The notes: generated by a model not told the origin, from the sequence alone. Numbered from the stretch's first letter, positions 29,647-39,949 are shown. The stretch: DNA of 64,000 nt from Pseudomonas sp. BBP2017 (GCF_003024385.1 NZ_PVZN01000003.1:124001-188000); one strand, 5' to 3'. Translations and numbers: made by a program.

Positions 29647-30534
29647 TCAATGTGCGTAGGTCAGCAACAGCTCGGTCGGCACCTTGGTATCCAGCGACAT
29701 CATCACGCTCAGGGCAGTGATGGTGAAGATCGAGAACACGAACAGCTTGCGGGCCCACAGGCGATCATCGACAGCCTTGTAGCCGGTCCAGGCCATGTAC
29801 AGCCAGTACATGCCCATGGCAGCGGCAACCGCCATGTAGCTCATACCGGCATAACCGCCCAGGGTCAGCATCAAGGTCGCCACCAGGAACGCCACGATGT
29901 ACCAGAGGATGTGCTTCTTCGCCACCAGGATGCCACGTTTGACCGGTAGTACCGGAATCGAGGCCGCCAGGTAGTCGTTGAAGCGGAAGATTGCGATGGC
30001 ATAGGAATGCGGCATCTGCCAGAGGCTGAACATCACCAGCAGGGTCAGCGCAGCCAGGTCGAAGCTGTTGCTCACGGCGCAGTAGCCGATCACCGGAGGC
30101 ATGGCACCGGACAGGCTGCCAACCAGGGTGCCGTGCACCGATTTGCGCTTCAGGTACAGGCTGTAGAAACCTACATAGATGATGAAACCGATCAGGCCGA
30201 ACAGCGCCGCCAGGGCATTGGCCTGCACATACAGCAGGCCAAGGCCGGCCACCCCGAGCAGGGTGGCGTAGGCCAACGCGACTTTCAGCGAGATCTGGCC
30301 CTGAACCATGGCCCGGTTCTTGGTGCGCTCCATCTTGATGTCGATGTCACGGTCGATGCAGTTGTTGAACACGCAACCGGACGCCACCACCAGCGAAGTG
30401 CCAATCACCGTGGCCAGGAACAGCATGAAGTCGACATGCCCTTGCGCGGCAAGGAAAAAACCGCCTGCCACAGAAAGCACGTTACCGAAAATGATCCCCG
30501 GTTTGGTGATTTGGATAAAGTGCTTAACGGACAT
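29647..30534 (-). CDS. cyoE: Protohaem IX farnesyltransferase (haem O synthase)
   Basis: A 295-aa UbiA-superfamily membrane enzyme adding farnesyl to haem b to make haem O for the CyoB oxidase. About eight to nine helices are predicted. The diphosphate-binding motif [18 protein letters not shown] and the second motif [19 protein letters not shown] are clear. It is the last gene of cyoABCDE, 11 nt after cyoD. Confidence 0.97.
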   Translation of the reverse strand: MSVKHFIQITKPGIIFGNVLSVAGGFFLAAQGHVDFMLFLATVIGTSLVVASGCVFNNCIDRDIDIKMERTKNRAMVQGQISLKVALAYATLLGVAGLGLLYVQANALAALFGLIGFIIYVGFYSLYLKRKSVHGTLVGSLSGAMPPVIGYCAVSNSFDLAALTLLVMFSLWQMPHSYAIAIFRFNDYLAASIPVLPVKRGILVAKKHILWYIVAFLVATLMLTLGGYAGMSYMAVAAAMGMYWLYMAWTGYKAVDDRLWARKLFVFSIFTITALSVMMSLDTKVPTELLLTYAH

Positions 30535-30545
30535 GTCGTCTTACC

Positions 30546-30878
30546 TCACTTCGCCATCATGCTGGTGTGGATGCTGAACATGATCCACAGCGACAGGCCG
30601 ACCAACAGTGCAATGACCATCGCTGTGAACAGGAAGGTCGACACATTGGAACGCTGCTCGGCGGAACGGTCCATGTGCAGGAAGTACACCAGGTGCACCA
30701 CGACCTGGATGACCGCCAGGGCCACCACGATCATGATGGTGATGTCCTTCGGCATGCTCGGGAACATCACCAGGCCGAACGGAATCGCGGTCAGGATCAC
30801 CGACAGGATGAAACCGATCACATAGGACTTGACGCTACCGTGGTTGCCCTCGGCGTGGCTGTTATGTGCGTTAGCCAT
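30546..30878 (-). CDS. cyoD: Cytochrome o ubiquinol oxidase subunit IV
   Basis: A 110-aa small membrane subunit with three helices, needed for assembly of the CuB site of the bo3 oxidase. The N-terminus HNSHAEGNHGSVKSYVIGF is typical of CyoD. It begins immediately after the cyoC stop (TAAATG). Confidence 0.96.
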   Translation of the reverse strand: MANAHNSHAEGNHGSVKSYVIGFILSVILTAIPFGLVMFPSMPKDITIMIVVALAVIQVVVHLVYFLHMDRSAEQRSNVSTFLFTAMVIALLVGLSLWIMFSIHTSMMAK

Positions 30879-31508
30879 TTACAGAACCCCCAGCAGATAC
30901 ACAACGGTGAACACGCAGATCCAGACCACGTCCAGGAAGTGCCAGAACAGGCTCAGGCAGCTCATGCGGGTCTTGGCGGTGCCAGTGATACCGTGCTTGT
31001 TGATCTGGTACATCATCACCGCCATCCAGATCAGACCTGCGGTTACGTGCAGACCGTGAGTACCGACCAGCGCGAAGAACGCCGACAGGAAGCCACTGCG
31101 CTGCGGGCCGAAGCCCTCGGCGATCAGGTGATGGAACTCATAGATTTCCATCGCGATGAAGCCGGCACCGAACAGGAAGGTGATGGCCAACCAGCCCAGC
31201 ACGCCGCCCTTGTTGCCTTTGAACATCTGCAACATGGCGAAGCCGAAGGTGATACTCGAGAACAACAGCAGTGCGGTTTCAACCGCGACAAAGTCCAGCT
31301 GGAAAATGTCGTGACCCGACGGGCCGCCGGCAAAACTGCCGGACAGCACCGCATAGGTGGCGAAGAGCGACGCAAACAGGATGCAGTCGGTCATCAGGTA
31401 CAGCCAGAAACCGAAGACGGTCATCTGGCCCGAGTCGTGGTGGTGATCGTCATGCCCATGGTCGTGACCATGAGCATGAGTGTCTGCATTGATTACATGA
31501 CTGGACAT
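30879..31508 (-). CDS. cyoC: Cytochrome o ubiquinol oxidase subunit III
   Basis: A 209-aa subunit with five helices ([32 protein letters not shown]). The N-terminal cytoplasmic part is rich in His ([17 protein letters not shown], residues 12-28), a run of possible metal-binding residues more marked than in many homologues. It starts 3 nt after cyoB stops. Confidence 0.96.
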   Translation of the reverse strand: MSSHVINADTHAHGHDHGHDDHHHDSGQMTVFGFWLYLMTDCILFASLFATYAVLSGSFAGGPSGHDIFQLDFVAVETALLLFSSITFGFAMLQMFKGNKGGVLGWLAITFLFGAGFIAMEIYEFHHLIAEGFGPQRSGFLSAFFALVGTHGLHVTAGLIWMAVMMYQINKHGITGTAKTRMSCLSLFWHFLDVVWICVFTVVYLLGVL

Positions 31509-31511
31509 TGA

Positions 31512-33530
31512 TTAAACCTGCTCAAACGATTTGACACGTGCGCCAGCCGGCGAACCGGTAGCCAGGCCCAGGGCCTTCATGCGCTCACCTTCGATACGCG
31601 CCACTTCTTCGGCAGGAACCATGTAGCCCTGGTCGTCACGCGCGGCGTGAGCAACGAAGACAGCGATGGTGCCAACCAGGCTGGCTGCAACCAGCCACCA
31701 GATGTGCCAGATGAAGGCGAAACCGAATACGGTGAGCAACGCACCCATGAACACACCGGTAGAGGTGTTGTTCGGCATGTGGATCGCTTCGTACTTGGCT
31801 GGAACCTTGTAAGCCTTACCGGCTTGCTTGGTTTCGTGCCAGGCGTCCAGATCGACGTTCTCAGGCATGGTGGCGAAGTTGTAGAACGGTGGTGGCGACG
31901 AAGTCGACCATTCCAGGGTACGGCCGCCCCATGGGTCGCCGGTCACGTCCATGTTGTCCTTGCGATCGCGAATCGACACGTACAGCTGGATCAGCTGGCA
32001 AGCGATACCGAACAGGATCAGCACGGCGCCGAACACGGCCACGTACAGGTAGGGTTCCCACAGTGGGTTGTCGGAGTGGTTCAGACGACGGGTCATACCC
32101 ATGAAGCCCAGGGCGTACAGCGGCATGAAAGCCACGTAGAAACCGGAGATCCAGAACCAGAAGGCAGCTTTGCCCCACTTCTCGTTCAGGGTGAAACCGA
32201 AGGCTTTCGGGAACCAGAAGGCGAAGCCGGCAATGTAGCCGAATACCGCACCACCGATGATCACGTTGTGGAAGTGAGCGATAACGAACAGGCTGTTGTG
32301 CAGAACGAAGTCAGCACCTGGAACAGCCAGCAGTACGCCGGTCATACCACCGATCGAGAAGGTAACCATGAAGCCCAGGGTCCACAGCACTGGCGCAGTG
32401 AAGCGCAGACGGCCCTGGTAGATGGTGAACAGCCAGTTGAACAGCTTCACCCCGGTCGGAATCGAGATCAGCATGGTCGCCAGACCGAAGAAGGTGTTGA
32501 CGCTGGCGCCCGAACCCATGGTGAAGAAGTGGTGCAGCCATACCGCAAAGCCCAGTACCGCGATCGCGCCGGAAGCGTAGATCATCGACTTGTGGCCGAA
32601 CAGGCGTTTGCCAGCGAAGGTCGAGGTGACTTCCGAGAACACGCCGAAGGCCGGCAGGATCAGGATGTAAACCTCAGGGTGACCCCAGGCCCAGAACAGG
32701 TTGACGTACATCATCGGATTGCCACCAAGTTCATTGGTGAAAATGTGGAAATCCATGTAACGGTCAAGCGTCAGCAGTGCCAGAGCAGCGGTCAGAATCG
32801 GGAACGAAGCGACGATCAGGACGTTGGCCCAGGTGCAGGTCCAAGTGAAGATCGGCATGTCCATCAGCTTCATGCCAGGCGCGCGCATTTTCAGCACGGT
32901 GACCAGGAAGTTGACGCCCGTCAGTGTTGTCCCGAGGCCGGATAGCTGTAGCGCCCAGATGTAGTAATCCACACCCACGCCCGGACTGTACTGGATACCC
33001 GCAAGCGGCGGATAGGCAACCCAACCGGTCTTGGCGAACTCACCAACACCCAGGGAGATGTTGACCAGCAGCACGCCTGCCAGCAGCAGGTAGAAGCTCA
33101 GGGAGTTCAGGAACGGGTAGGCAACGTCACGCGCACCGATCTGCAGAGGCAGGGCCAGGTTCATCAGGCCGGTGAAGAATGGCATGGCCATGAAGATGAT
33201 CATGATCACACCGTGGGCGGTGAAGATCTGGTCATAGTGTTCGGGAGGCAGGTAGCCCTCGGAGCCGCCGGTGGCCATGGCCAGCTGCGTGCGCATCATG
33301 ATGGCGTCGGCGAAGCCGCGCAGCAGCATGACCATCGCGACGATGATGTACATCACCCCGATTTTCTTGTGGTCGACCGAAGTCAGCCACTCGGTCCACA
33401 AGTAGGACCATTTTTTGAAATAGGTGATTGCACCGATCAACGCAATACCGCCGAGCGCGATCATGGCGAGTGTCACCATGACTATCGGCTCGTGATACGG
33501 AATCGCATCCAGACTTAGTTTACCGAACAT
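31512..33530 (-). CDS. cyoB: Cytochrome o ubiquinol oxidase subunit I
   Basis: A 672-aa catalytic subunit that holds haem b, haem o3 and CuB, reduces O2 to water and pumps protons. Visible: [16 protein letters not shown] (haem ligand His), [22 protein letters not shown] (CuB His and cross-linked Tyr), and HHFFTMG (CuB His pair). Length is normal. It lies 3 nt after the cyoA stop. Confidence 0.98.
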   Translation of the reverse strand: MFGKLSLDAIPYHEPIVMVTLAMIALGGIALIGAITYFKKWSYLWTEWLTSVDHKKIGVMYIIVAMVMLLRGFADAIMMRTQLAMATGGSEGYLPPEHYDQIFTAHGVIMIIFMAMPFFTGLMNLALPLQIGARDVAYPFLNSLSFYLLLAGVLLVNISLGVGEFAKTGWVAYPPLAGIQYSPGVGVDYYIWALQLSGLGTTLTGVNFLVTVLKMRAPGMKLMDMPIFTWTCTWANVLIVASFPILTAALALLTLDRYMDFHIFTNELGGNPMMYVNLFWAWGHPEVYILILPAFGVFSEVTSTFAGKRLFGHKSMIYASGAIAVLGFAVWLHHFFTMGSGASVNTFFGLATMLISIPTGVKLFNWLFTIYQGRLRFTAPVLWTLGFMVTFSIGGMTGVLLAVPGADFVLHNSLFVIAHFHNVIIGGAVFGYIAGFAFWFPKAFGFTLNEKWGKAAFWFWISGFYVAFMPLYALGFMGMTRRLNHSDNPLWEPYLYVAVFGAVLILFGIACQLIQLYVSIRDRKDNMDVTGDPWGGRTLEWSTSSPPPFYNFATMPENVDLDAWHETKQAGKAYKVPAKYEAIHMPNNTSTGVFMGALLTVFGFAFIWHIWWLVAASLVGTIAVFVAHAARDDQGYMVPAEEVARIEGERMKALGLATGSPAGARVKSFEQV

Positions 33531-33533
33531 CTC

Positions 33534-34478
33534 TTACTCCTCTGCCCCAGCAGCTGAATGCATACTCACGTCCATCCCTTCGGTACCGGCCGCTTCTTTG
33601 CTCTGCTCTTTTTCGTGGACCGGCCGACCGCGGTTCATGCCTTCGTACTTGTCGACGATGGTCTGGAACTGCTCAGGCGAGGCCACGCTGTACAGCGCGA
33701 CTGGATTGTTTTCGCTCGTTTTGGCCAATGCCGCGTATTCAGCCGCATCCAGCTGTTTAGGCGATTGCTTGACTTCGTTCACCCATGCCTCGAAATCGGC
33801 CTGGGAGGTGGCGGTTGCCTTGAACTTCATACCGGTGAAGCCAGCACCGCTGTAGTTCGCCGAGATACCGTCGAACTCGCCGTTCTCGTTGGCGATCAGG
33901 TGCAGCTTGGTGGTCATGCCCGCCATCGCGTAGATCTGGCCGCCCAGGCCCGGAATGAAGAACGAGTTCATCACCGAGTCGGAGGTCACGCGGAAGTTAA
34001 CCGGCGTGTTGGCCGGGAAGACGATCTTGTTGACCGTGGCAATGCCTTGTTCCGGGTAGATGAACAGCCATTTCCAGTCCAGCGCGACCACGTCGATCTG
34101 CACCGGTTTCACGTCGGAAACCAGCGGACGATACGGGTCCAGCTCGTGGGTGGTCTTGTAGGTCACATAGCCCAGGGCAATGATGATCAGCACCGGAATG
34201 GTCCAGACCGCCACTTCGATCTTGGTCGAGTGCGACCAGTCGGGAGTGTAGGTGGCTGCCTTGTTGGACGCACGATACTTCCAGGCGAACGCGATGGTCA
34301 TGAAAATGACAGGAATCACCACCAGCAACATCAAGCCGGTAGCGATGAGGATAAGGTTCTTTTGCTCAATGCCGACCTGGCCCTTCGGGTCGAGCAGGGT
34401 CCAGTTGCACCCACTGAGTAAAAGCATGCCTAAAAAGGGCAGAATGCCAAACAGTCTGGGGTAACGCTTTTTACTCAT
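33534..34478 (-). CDS. cyoA: Cytochrome o ubiquinol oxidase subunit II
   Basis: A 314-aa lipoprotein subunit: lipobox LLLSGC (Cys about 24), two membrane helices, and a periplasmic cupredoxin-like domain that lacks the CuA ligands, as in quinol oxidases. Start MSKKRYPRLFGIL at 34478 has AGAGG upstream; 23 further codons are open without similarity. It is the first gene of the operon. Confidence 0.97.
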   Translation of the reverse strand: MSKKRYPRLFGILPFLGMLLLSGCNWTLLDPKGQVGIEQKNLILIATGLMLLVVIPVIFMTIAFAWKYRASNKAATYTPDWSHSTKIEVAVWTIPVLIIIALGYVTYKTTHELDPYRPLVSDVKPVQIDVVALDWKWLFIYPEQGIATVNKIVFPANTPVNFRVTSDSVMNSFFIPGLGGQIYAMAGMTTKLHLIANENGEFDGISANYSGAGFTGMKFKATATSQADFEAWVNEVKQSPKQLDAAEYAALAKTSENNPVALYSVASPEQFQTIVDKYEGMNRGRPVHEKEQSKEAAGTEGMDVSMHSAAGAEE

Positions 34479-34870
34479 CTCACGACCTCTAGAGCAGCTT
34501 GCTTCAATGCAATTTGTGTTTTGGTCGCCAACACTTCGTCCTGCCAAGCGTCAGCATTTATGGGATCGAATACGGTCATGCCTTGAGGCCAGCTGCGGCG
34601 GCTCGGCATAAACCGGGTATTACGGTGTCTATTGTTTTGACTTCGTAGGCAACAGGCCTGTGTTCAGACCAATTCCATTTGGTGCGGGAAATCACGGAGG
34701 GGGGTCAGCCCGGCATCGCCGCAGGCGATGCTCGTCAGAGTCAGCAAAAAGAGCCCTGAAGCTCCTTTAATCCTGCGACTCGCAAGCGGTGCCGAACGGA
34801 AATTGGGGGCGATTGTAGATAGGTCGTCATTCAATGACTATGACTAATTGAGCAACAGTCTTTTACAGAA

Positions 34871-34884
34871 TTGACAACAATCAA
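34871..34884. promoter_or_regulatory. ANR/FNR-type box 1
   Basis: TTGACAACAATCAA matches the ANR consensus TTGAT-N4-ATCAA at 9 of 10 defined positions. It is 393 nt upstream of the cyoA start. ANR is known to lower cyo expression at low oxygen in P. putida; use of this very site is inferred. Confidence 0.65.
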
Positions 34885-34963
34885 GTCTGGAAAATCAGTT
34901 TCGCGACAGTTTGTCGCACCCTGCTCAATACCCCTGAAGCCCATGTATTACAAGGCTTAAAGC

Positions 34964-34977
34964 TTGACCCAGGTCAA
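34964..34977. promoter_or_regulatory. ANR/FNR-type box 2
   Basis: TTGACCCAGGTCAA is a near-perfect palindrome that fits TTGAT-N4-ATCAA at 8 of 10 positions. It lies 66 nt after the dsbB stop and 93 nt from the other box. Confidence 0.6.
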
Positions 34978-35042
34978 TGCAAGTGCGACACCGAATGAAA
35001 GTTCCATTGCACGTCAGGCTTGCATCAACCCATGACTTTTGT

Positions 35043-35549
35043 CTAAGGCTTGCGACGGTTGCGATAGATGCCCAAAGGCACCAGGACAGCCGTGAGGATG
35101 AAGGCCAGCAGCGCCCACTGCGCCAGTGAAAGCCCCAACACCGGTGGGTAGGGCGTGGAACAGAATCCATCGACCTGGAACACCAGCGGCAACACTGAGG
35201 CCAGCGGCAAACCATCGACGATAGGCTGCAAGGTATCGATACCGCAACTGACCGCAGGGTTGGCCAGAATATACACATGGTTGCTGGCGGCGGCGATGCC
35301 GCCGATGGCACTGAGCACCACCAGCCCTTCGAGGACGGTCAGACTGCGGCGCCCTGGCATAGCAGCGCCAATAAAGGCAAACAAGGCAATCAACAACAGC
35401 GCATAGCGTTGCAGGATACACAGTGGGCAAGGCGCCTCGCCGAGCACCACCTGCATATACAAGGCACCGCCGATCAAGGCCAGGCAGATTACCCCCAGCA
35501 GTACCAGAAAGCGCCGTTCCCGGTTCAGGCGCGATGTTTGCTCGTTCAT
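35043..35549 (-). CDS. dsbB: Disulphide bond formation protein DsbB
   Basis: A 168-aa membrane protein with four helices that reoxidises DsbA and passes electrons to quinone. The redox Cys pair CPLC sits near residue 40, in EAPCPLCILQRYALL, and the second pair (SCGID, GFCS) lies in the second periplasmic loop. ATG at 35549 has AAGGA 7 nt upstream and is preferred to a Met ten codons earlier. Confidence 0.95.
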   Translation of the reverse strand: MNEQTSRLNRERRFLVLLGVICLALIGGALYMQVVLGEAPCPLCILQRYALLLIALFAFIGAAMPGRRSLTVLEGLVVLSAIGGIAAASNHVYILANPAVSCGIDTLQPIVDGLPLASVLPLVFQVDGFCSTPYPPVLGLSLAQWALLAFILTAVLVPLGIYRNRRKP

Positions 35550-35729
35550 TGCATATCCTTGGTTGACTGAATGGCTCAACTGCCTGCCCGCAATTCTACA
35601 CGCTCAACCAGACCTTCAAGAACGGTAAAAGTGCCGCGCCAGACTCGCTCAGGCTGGTTTGAGCGGCGGCGCAAAGCAGAATGCTGAATTGCCACTATCT
35701 TAGTCCTGTGGATTACCCTATCATTAACA

Positions 35730-35745
35730 CTGTACAAATAAACAG
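35730..35745. promoter_or_regulatory. LexA (SOS) box of yebG
   Basis: CTGTACAAATAAACAG matches CTGT-N8-ACAG exactly, 41 nt before the yebG start. YebG is an SOS gene in E. coli too. Confidence 0.85.
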
Positions 35746-35786
35746 TGTCGAACACATCGATATTCAAAAGGCATGTGAGGTGATGA

Positions 35787-36050
35787 ATGGCCGTCGAAGT
35801 GGTATACCGCAGCAGCCGCGATCTGGAGCGCTTGTTCATGGATAAAGCCGAAGCTGACCGTCACGACAAGATGCTCGAGCTGGCCGAGCTGCTCGCTGAG
35901 GTCCTGAAAAAAGCCGTACCGTCGCTCAGCGAACAACAGGTCGAGGACGCCGGCATCTATATGGCCAAGAACCGCGACGTATTTGCCAAGGCGTTCAAGA
36001 GCCAGCCAGACGCCTTGTCCGAGCTGCTTGCAGGCACTGCCGACGAGTAA
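35787..36050 (+). CDS. yebG: YebG-family SOS-induced protein
   Basis: An 87-aa protein opening MAVEVVYRSSRDLE with an EADRHDKMLELAELL helix, close to E. coli YebG, a small DNA-damage-inducible protein of unclear mechanism. A LexA box precedes it and GAGGTG lies upstream of the ATG. Confidence 0.9.
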   Translation: MAVEVVYRSSRDLERLFMDKAEADRHDKMLELAELLAEVLKKAVPSLSEQQVEDAGIYMAKNRDVFAKAFKSQPDALSELLAGTADE

Positions 36051-36056
36051 CGCCGC

Positions 36057-37079
36057 TCAGCGGTAGATCAATTGCTCGGCAAGCATCTGCGCCACCCGCG
36101 CCGGTGAGCGCTTTTCTGCCTGGGCGTGGGCAAACACTTCGGTCAGTCTCAATGGTATCCGCGCCAGGTGCGCGGTGATGGTGCCCAGGTCTTCGCCACG
36201 GTGCTTGAGCGCCACGTAGATCAGCCCACCGGCATTGATGACGTAGTCAGGCGCATAGAGGATCCCGCGGCTTTCCAGTTGATCGGCCACCTGTAACGTG
36301 GTCAGTTGGTTGTTGGCCGCCCCCGCCACTGCCGCACAGCGCAGTTGCATCACACTCTGCCCATTGAGCACCGGCCCGACACCGCACGGTGCGAAAATGT
36401 CGCAGGGCGTACTGATCAACATCTCGTTGGCTACCGGGCGCGCATTGAACTGCTCAATGGCCAGTTGCACCTTCCCCGAGTCATGGTCGCTGACCAGCAA
36501 CTCGGCGCCTGCCGCATGTAACTGCTCGGCCAGTGCATAACCGACGTTACCCAGCCCCTGCACTGCTACCCGCAAGCCTTCCAGGTTGTCGCTGCCCAAA
36601 CGTGCCATGGAAGTAGCGCGAATGCCGGCGAACACCCCCATGGCGGCGTGCGGTGAAGGATCACCAGCTGCCGTGGTGCTGGTGACATGCTGGGTAGTCT
36701 GGGCAATACAATCCATGTCCAGCGTCGAGGTGCCGCTGTCTACTGCGGTGATAAAGCGTCCTTGTAACGTCTCGACAAAACGACCAAAGGCCTCAAACAA
36801 GGCCGCGCGGTTTTCCACATGCGGGTTGCGTATGATCACCGCCTTGCCGCCACCCAGTGGCAGGCCGGCCAGCGCAGCTTTGTAGCTCATGCCCTGAGCC
36901 AGGCGTATGGCATCGATCATGGCGCTGTCATCGTCTGGATAAGCCAGGTAACGACAGCCGCCCATGGCCGGTCCCAAGTGCTCGCTGTGAATGGCGACCA
37001 CCGCTTTCAGACCGGTTGGCGGGTCGACGCACAAGTGCAGCGATTGCGTGCGAGTGCTTTGCATCAGCGCGAACATCAT
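36057..37079 (-). CDS. ldh: Leucine dehydrogenase (Glu/Leu/Phe/Val dehydrogenase family)
   Basis: A 340-aa NAD-dependent amino-acid dehydrogenase. Visible: GPAMGGCRYLAY and MSYKAALAGLPLGGGKAVI (substrate-binding and catalytic Lys), DSGTSTLDMDC, a Rossmann motif VQGLGNVGYALAEQL, and NAGGLIYV near the end. Start MMFALMQST at 37079 (or 37076) has GAGGAG just before it. The open frame runs 110 codons upstream without similarity. It catalyses reversible oxidative deamination of branched-chain or aromatic amino acids; exact substrate is not decidable here. Confidence 0.92.
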   Translation of the reverse strand: MMFALMQSTRTQSLHLCVDPPTGLKAVVAIHSEHLGPAMGGCRYLAYPDDDSAMIDAIRLAQGMSYKAALAGLPLGGGKAVIIRNPHVENRAALFEAFGRFVETLQGRFITAVDSGTSTLDMDCIAQTTQHVTSTTAAGDPSPHAAMGVFAGIRATSMARLGSDNLEGLRVAVQGLGNVGYALAEQLHAAGAELLVSDHDSGKVQLAIEQFNARPVANEMLISTPCDIFAPCGVGPVLNGQSVMQLRCAAVAGAANNQLTTLQVADQLESRGILYAPDYVINAGGLIYVALKHRGEDLGTITAHLARIPLRLTEVFAHAQAEKRSPARVAQMLAEQLIYR

Positions 37080-37200
37080 CGGCTCCTCAGTGAGGTGCTG
37101 ATCCCAGTATAGGCCGCGCTTTGCCGATTGATGACAACACCCGGACCACTGGACGAAAGCCTTGGCCAGCGCTACAAAATAAGCTTGAGCGGAGATTGTC

Positions 37201-38007
37201 ATGACCCCACGCCAAGCCTGTATCGCCTGCCTGGAACGTGATCCGGTTGCCTTGCTGGAGGCCGCGCTATGGGTCGCCGCCGAACACGACAGCAGCGTCC
37301 AGCCCCAGCTCATCATGCTCCAGGTCAAAACGCTGCAACAGGAAGTCAGCGCCGGCCTGCCGATGCTGCCGCTCAGTGAGCTGGCCCAGCCGTTATTGCG
37401 CCGCCTCAATGCCTTGGGGTTCCAGCAGGATGAATATCACCCGATACGCCCACAAGCGGCCCTGCTCGACAAGGTGCTGGAGCGGCGCCGCGGCCAGCCT
37501 CTGGCCCTGGCTTTACTGACCCTGGAGCTGGCGCGTGGCCTGTCGATTCCGCTGGAAGGGGTGAATTTTCCCGGACATTTTCTCCTGCGCGTCCCCGGCG
37601 CCGACCATTTGCTCGACCCCTGCGGCGGTCGCAGGCTCTACCCTGCCGACTGTCGCGAACTGCTCGGCCGCCAGTTCGGCCCGCAACTGCAGCTCAACGC
37701 CGATCACCTGCTCACCGCCAGCCCCAAGCAGATGCTCCAGCGCCTGTCGCGCAACCTGCGCCAGTTGCATTCAACCCACGACGATGACCTGGCAGCGCTC
37801 AAGGACGCTGAACGGGTGCTGCAACTGGGACCGGCCATCGCCAGCGACTACCTGGCCCGTGCCACCCTTTACCAACACCTTGACTGCCCCCAGGCCGAAC
37901 GCTACGACCTGGAGTACGCGCTGCTGCTCAGTGACGATCCAATCCAGCGCCTACGCTTGACCGAGCGTCTGGGGCAGTTGCATCAACCGCCCCCCTCGGT
38001 GCATTAG
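37201..38007 (+). CDS. SirB1-family protein (transglutaminase-like/TPR)
   Basis: A 268-aa protein with the SirB1 core (DLL..VLERRRGQPLALALLTLELARGL, EGVNFPGHFLLRV, DPCGGRRLYPADC) and helical repeats at the C-terminus. SirB1 proteins resemble transglutaminase-like enzymes, but several lack the catalytic Cys and the function is uncertain. GGAG lies 6 nt before ATG. It is divergent from the dehydrogenase gene and convergent with maiA. Confidence 0.88.
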   Translation: MTPRQACIACLERDPVALLEAALWVAAEHDSSVQPQLIMLQVKTLQQEVSAGLPMLPLSELAQPLLRRLNALGFQQDEYHPIRPQAALLDKVLERRRGQPLALALLTLELARGLSIPLEGVNFPGHFLLRVPGADHLLDPCGGRRLYPADCRELLGRQFGPQLQLNADHLLTASPKQMLQRLSRNLRQLHSTHDDDLAALKDAERVLQLGPAIASDYLARATLYQHLDCPQAERYDLEYALLLSDDPIQRLRLTERLGQLHQPPPSVH

Positions 38008-38017
38008 CCATCAGGCC

Positions 38018-38644
38018 TCAGGACGCATCAGGCTGTTTTGCCGGATGAGCCTGAACAAAGGCAGAATGCGCCTCGGCCAGCGCCTTGACCCGGCTGATCC
38101 GTGGATAGTCACCCAGGCTGATATTGAAGCGCTCTGCGGCATACAACTGCGGAATAAGGTAGACATCTGCCAACCCTGGCTCTTCACCAAAGCAATAGCC
38201 GCAATCACCGATCAGTTGCTCCACCGCCGCCAGCCCTTGGCTGATCCAGTGCGCGATCCAGGCATTGACCTGTTCCTCGTCATGGCCCAACCCGCGCAGC
38301 TGATTGAGCACACTGACGTTGTGCAGCGGATGCACATCGCAACCGATCAACGCTGCCACACCTCGAACCTGGGCGCGCAACACAGGCTCCTCAGGCAGCA
38401 GCGCCGGCTGTGGATAAACCTCCTCCAGGTACTCGATGATCGCCGGTGACTGCACCAGCAGTTCACCGGTGTCGATCTTCAGGGCCGGCACCCGCCCCTG
38501 AGGATTGAGCGCAACGAAGTGTTCTTCGCGCTGCTCCCCCTTGAGCAGATTGATCGGCACGTACTGGTACTCAAGCTGCTTGAGCGCCAGGGCGATCCTT
38601 ACCCGATAGGACGAAGTTGAACGGAAGTAGTTGAACAGATCCAT
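38018..38644 (-). CDS. maiA: Maleylacetoacetate isomerase
   Basis: A 208-aa zeta-class glutathione transferase. The N-terminal SSYRVRIALALKQLEY contains the active Ser-Ser/Tyr motif, and QSPAIIEYLEE is the glutathione-binding segment. It converts maleylacetoacetate to fumarylacetoacetate in tyrosine/phenylalanine breakdown. It is 12 nt after fahA, the last of hmgA-fahA-maiA. Confidence 0.96.
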   Translation of the reverse strand: MDLFNYFRSTSSYRVRIALALKQLEYQYVPINLLKGEQREEHFVALNPQGRVPALKIDTGELLVQSPAIIEYLEEVYPQPALLPEEPVLRAQVRGVAALIGCDVHPLHNVSVLNQLRGLGHDEEQVNAWIAHWISQGLAAVEQLIGDCGYCFGEEPGLADVYLIPQLYAAERFNISLGDYPRISRVKALAEAHSAFVQAHPAKQPDAS

Positions 38645-38656
38645 GGTCCTGCCCTC

Positions 38657-39949
38657 TTACTTGGCTGGAAGAATCTTGCCGCGGCACTCACCGAAACCGA
38701 TCGATGCCACACCCTCACGCACGCAACGGGCACGCAAAATGATCTCGTCACCGTCCTCGAGGAACTTGCGCACTTCACCCGACGCCAGTTGCACCGGTTC
38801 TTTGCCGCCCTGGGTAATTTCCAGCAGGCTGCCAAACTGGCCAGGCTGGGCGCCCGACAAGGTACCGGAACCAAACAGGTCACCCGCTTGCAGCTGGCAA
38901 CCGTTGACGCTGTGGTGAGCGACCATCTGCGCGACGGTCCAGTACATGCTTAACGTATTGCTCAAGGTCAGGCGATGGGCCGGCAGGTTTTGCTCGCGCA
39001 TGCGCTCGGTCAACAACAGCACTTCCAGCTCGATGTCGAAGGCACCGCCAGCCTGATCGCGTTTGTCCAGCAGATACGACAGCGGTTGCGGATCACCTTC
39101 AGGGCGCGAAGGTTGAGCACAACGGAAAGGCTCCAGCGCCTCGGCAGTCACCACCCAAGGGGAAACCGTCGAGATGAAGCTCTTGGACAGGAACGGGCCC
39201 AGCGGCTGGTATTCCCAGGCCTGAATGTCACGCGCAGACCAGTCGTTGAGCAGACAGAAGCCGGCAATGTGCTCAGCCGCTTCGGCGACCGGAATCGACT
39301 CGCCCATCTCGTTGCCCTGGCCAATCCAGATACCCAGCTCCAGCTCGTAGTCCAGACGCGCGCAGGGGCCGAAGCTTGGCTCGCTCTGCCCGGCTGGCAG
39401 GGTCTGGCCCTTGGGCCGGCGCACGTCGGTGCCGGACGGGCGAATGGTCGAAGCACGGCCGTGATAACCGATTGGCACATACTTGTAGTTGGGCAACAAC
39501 GGGTTGTCCGGGCGGAACAGCTTGCCAACGTTCTTGGCGTGCTCAATGCCGACATAGAAATCGGTGTAGTCGCCGATCTGTGCCGGCAAGTGCAGTTGGC
39601 ACTCGGCACTGGCAAGCAGCAGTGGTTTGAGTGCTGCCTGATACTGACTGTGCTCGCCGAGCAATTCCAGCAGACGCTCGCGCAGTGCCACGCGAGCCAC
39701 ACGGCCCAGGGCGAAGAACGCGTTCAGGGCACCACCACGGGTCGCCTCGACGGCGGCACGCGCCTGGCCCTCGAACAGACCGGCAGCCAGCGCGCCTTCA
39801 AGGTCGAGAATCGCATCGCCAATGGCCACGCCGCAGCGCTTGGCCTGATCCTTGTGAGTGAAGATCCCCAGCGGCAGGTTCTGCAGCGGAAAATCGCGAT
39901 GCCCGTTGGCGTGTTCGACCCAGCTGCGGGCAATTGCGGACTGATTCAT
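38657..39949 (-). CDS. fahA: Fumarylacetoacetase
   Basis: A 430-aa enzyme splitting fumarylacetoacetate into fumarate and acetoacetate. The metal-site residues lie in YTDFYVGIEHAKN, LDYELELGIWIG and LLNDWSARDIQAWEY, with PLGPFLSKSF. It starts 3 nt after the hmgA stop. Confidence 0.97.
   Translation of the reverse strand: MNQSAIARSWVEHANGHRDFPLQNLPLGIFTHKDQAKRCGVAIGDAILDLEGALAAGLFEGQARAAVEATRGGALNAFFALGRVARVALRERLLELLGEHSQYQAALKPLLLASAECQLHLPAQIGDYTDFYVGIEHAKNVGKLFRPDNPLLPNYKYVPIGYHGRASTIRPSGTDVRRPKGQTLPAGQSEPSFGPCARLDYELELGIWIGQGNEMGESIPVAEAAEHIAGFCLLNDWSARDIQAWEYQPLGPFLSKSFISTVSPWVVTAEALEPFRCAQPSRPEGDPQPLSYLLDKRDQAGGAFDIELEVLLLTERMREQNLPAHRLTLSNTLSMYWTVAQMVAHHSVNGCQLQAGDLFGSGTLSGAQPGQFGSLLEITQGGKEPVQLASGEVRKFLEDGDEIILRARCVREGVASIGFGECRGKILPAK

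Larger units (their letters stand above)
34479..35042. other. Long cyo upstream region (564 bp, no gene)
   Basis: No protein-coding frame was recognised. It contains two ANR/FNR-type sites near the dsbB end, an AT-rich segment at about 34830-34900, and a hairpin GCATCGCC/GGCGATGC (34713-34720 with 34724-34731) roughly 235 nt before cyoA. The layout suggests an oxygen-regulated promoter and a long structured leader for cyo. Confidence 0.6.

Noticed and set aside
34479..34530. A-rich segment upstream of cyoA considered as a Crc/Hfq binding site
   Set aside because: The sequence AAAACACAAA does not fit the AANAANAA repeat closely enough to call.
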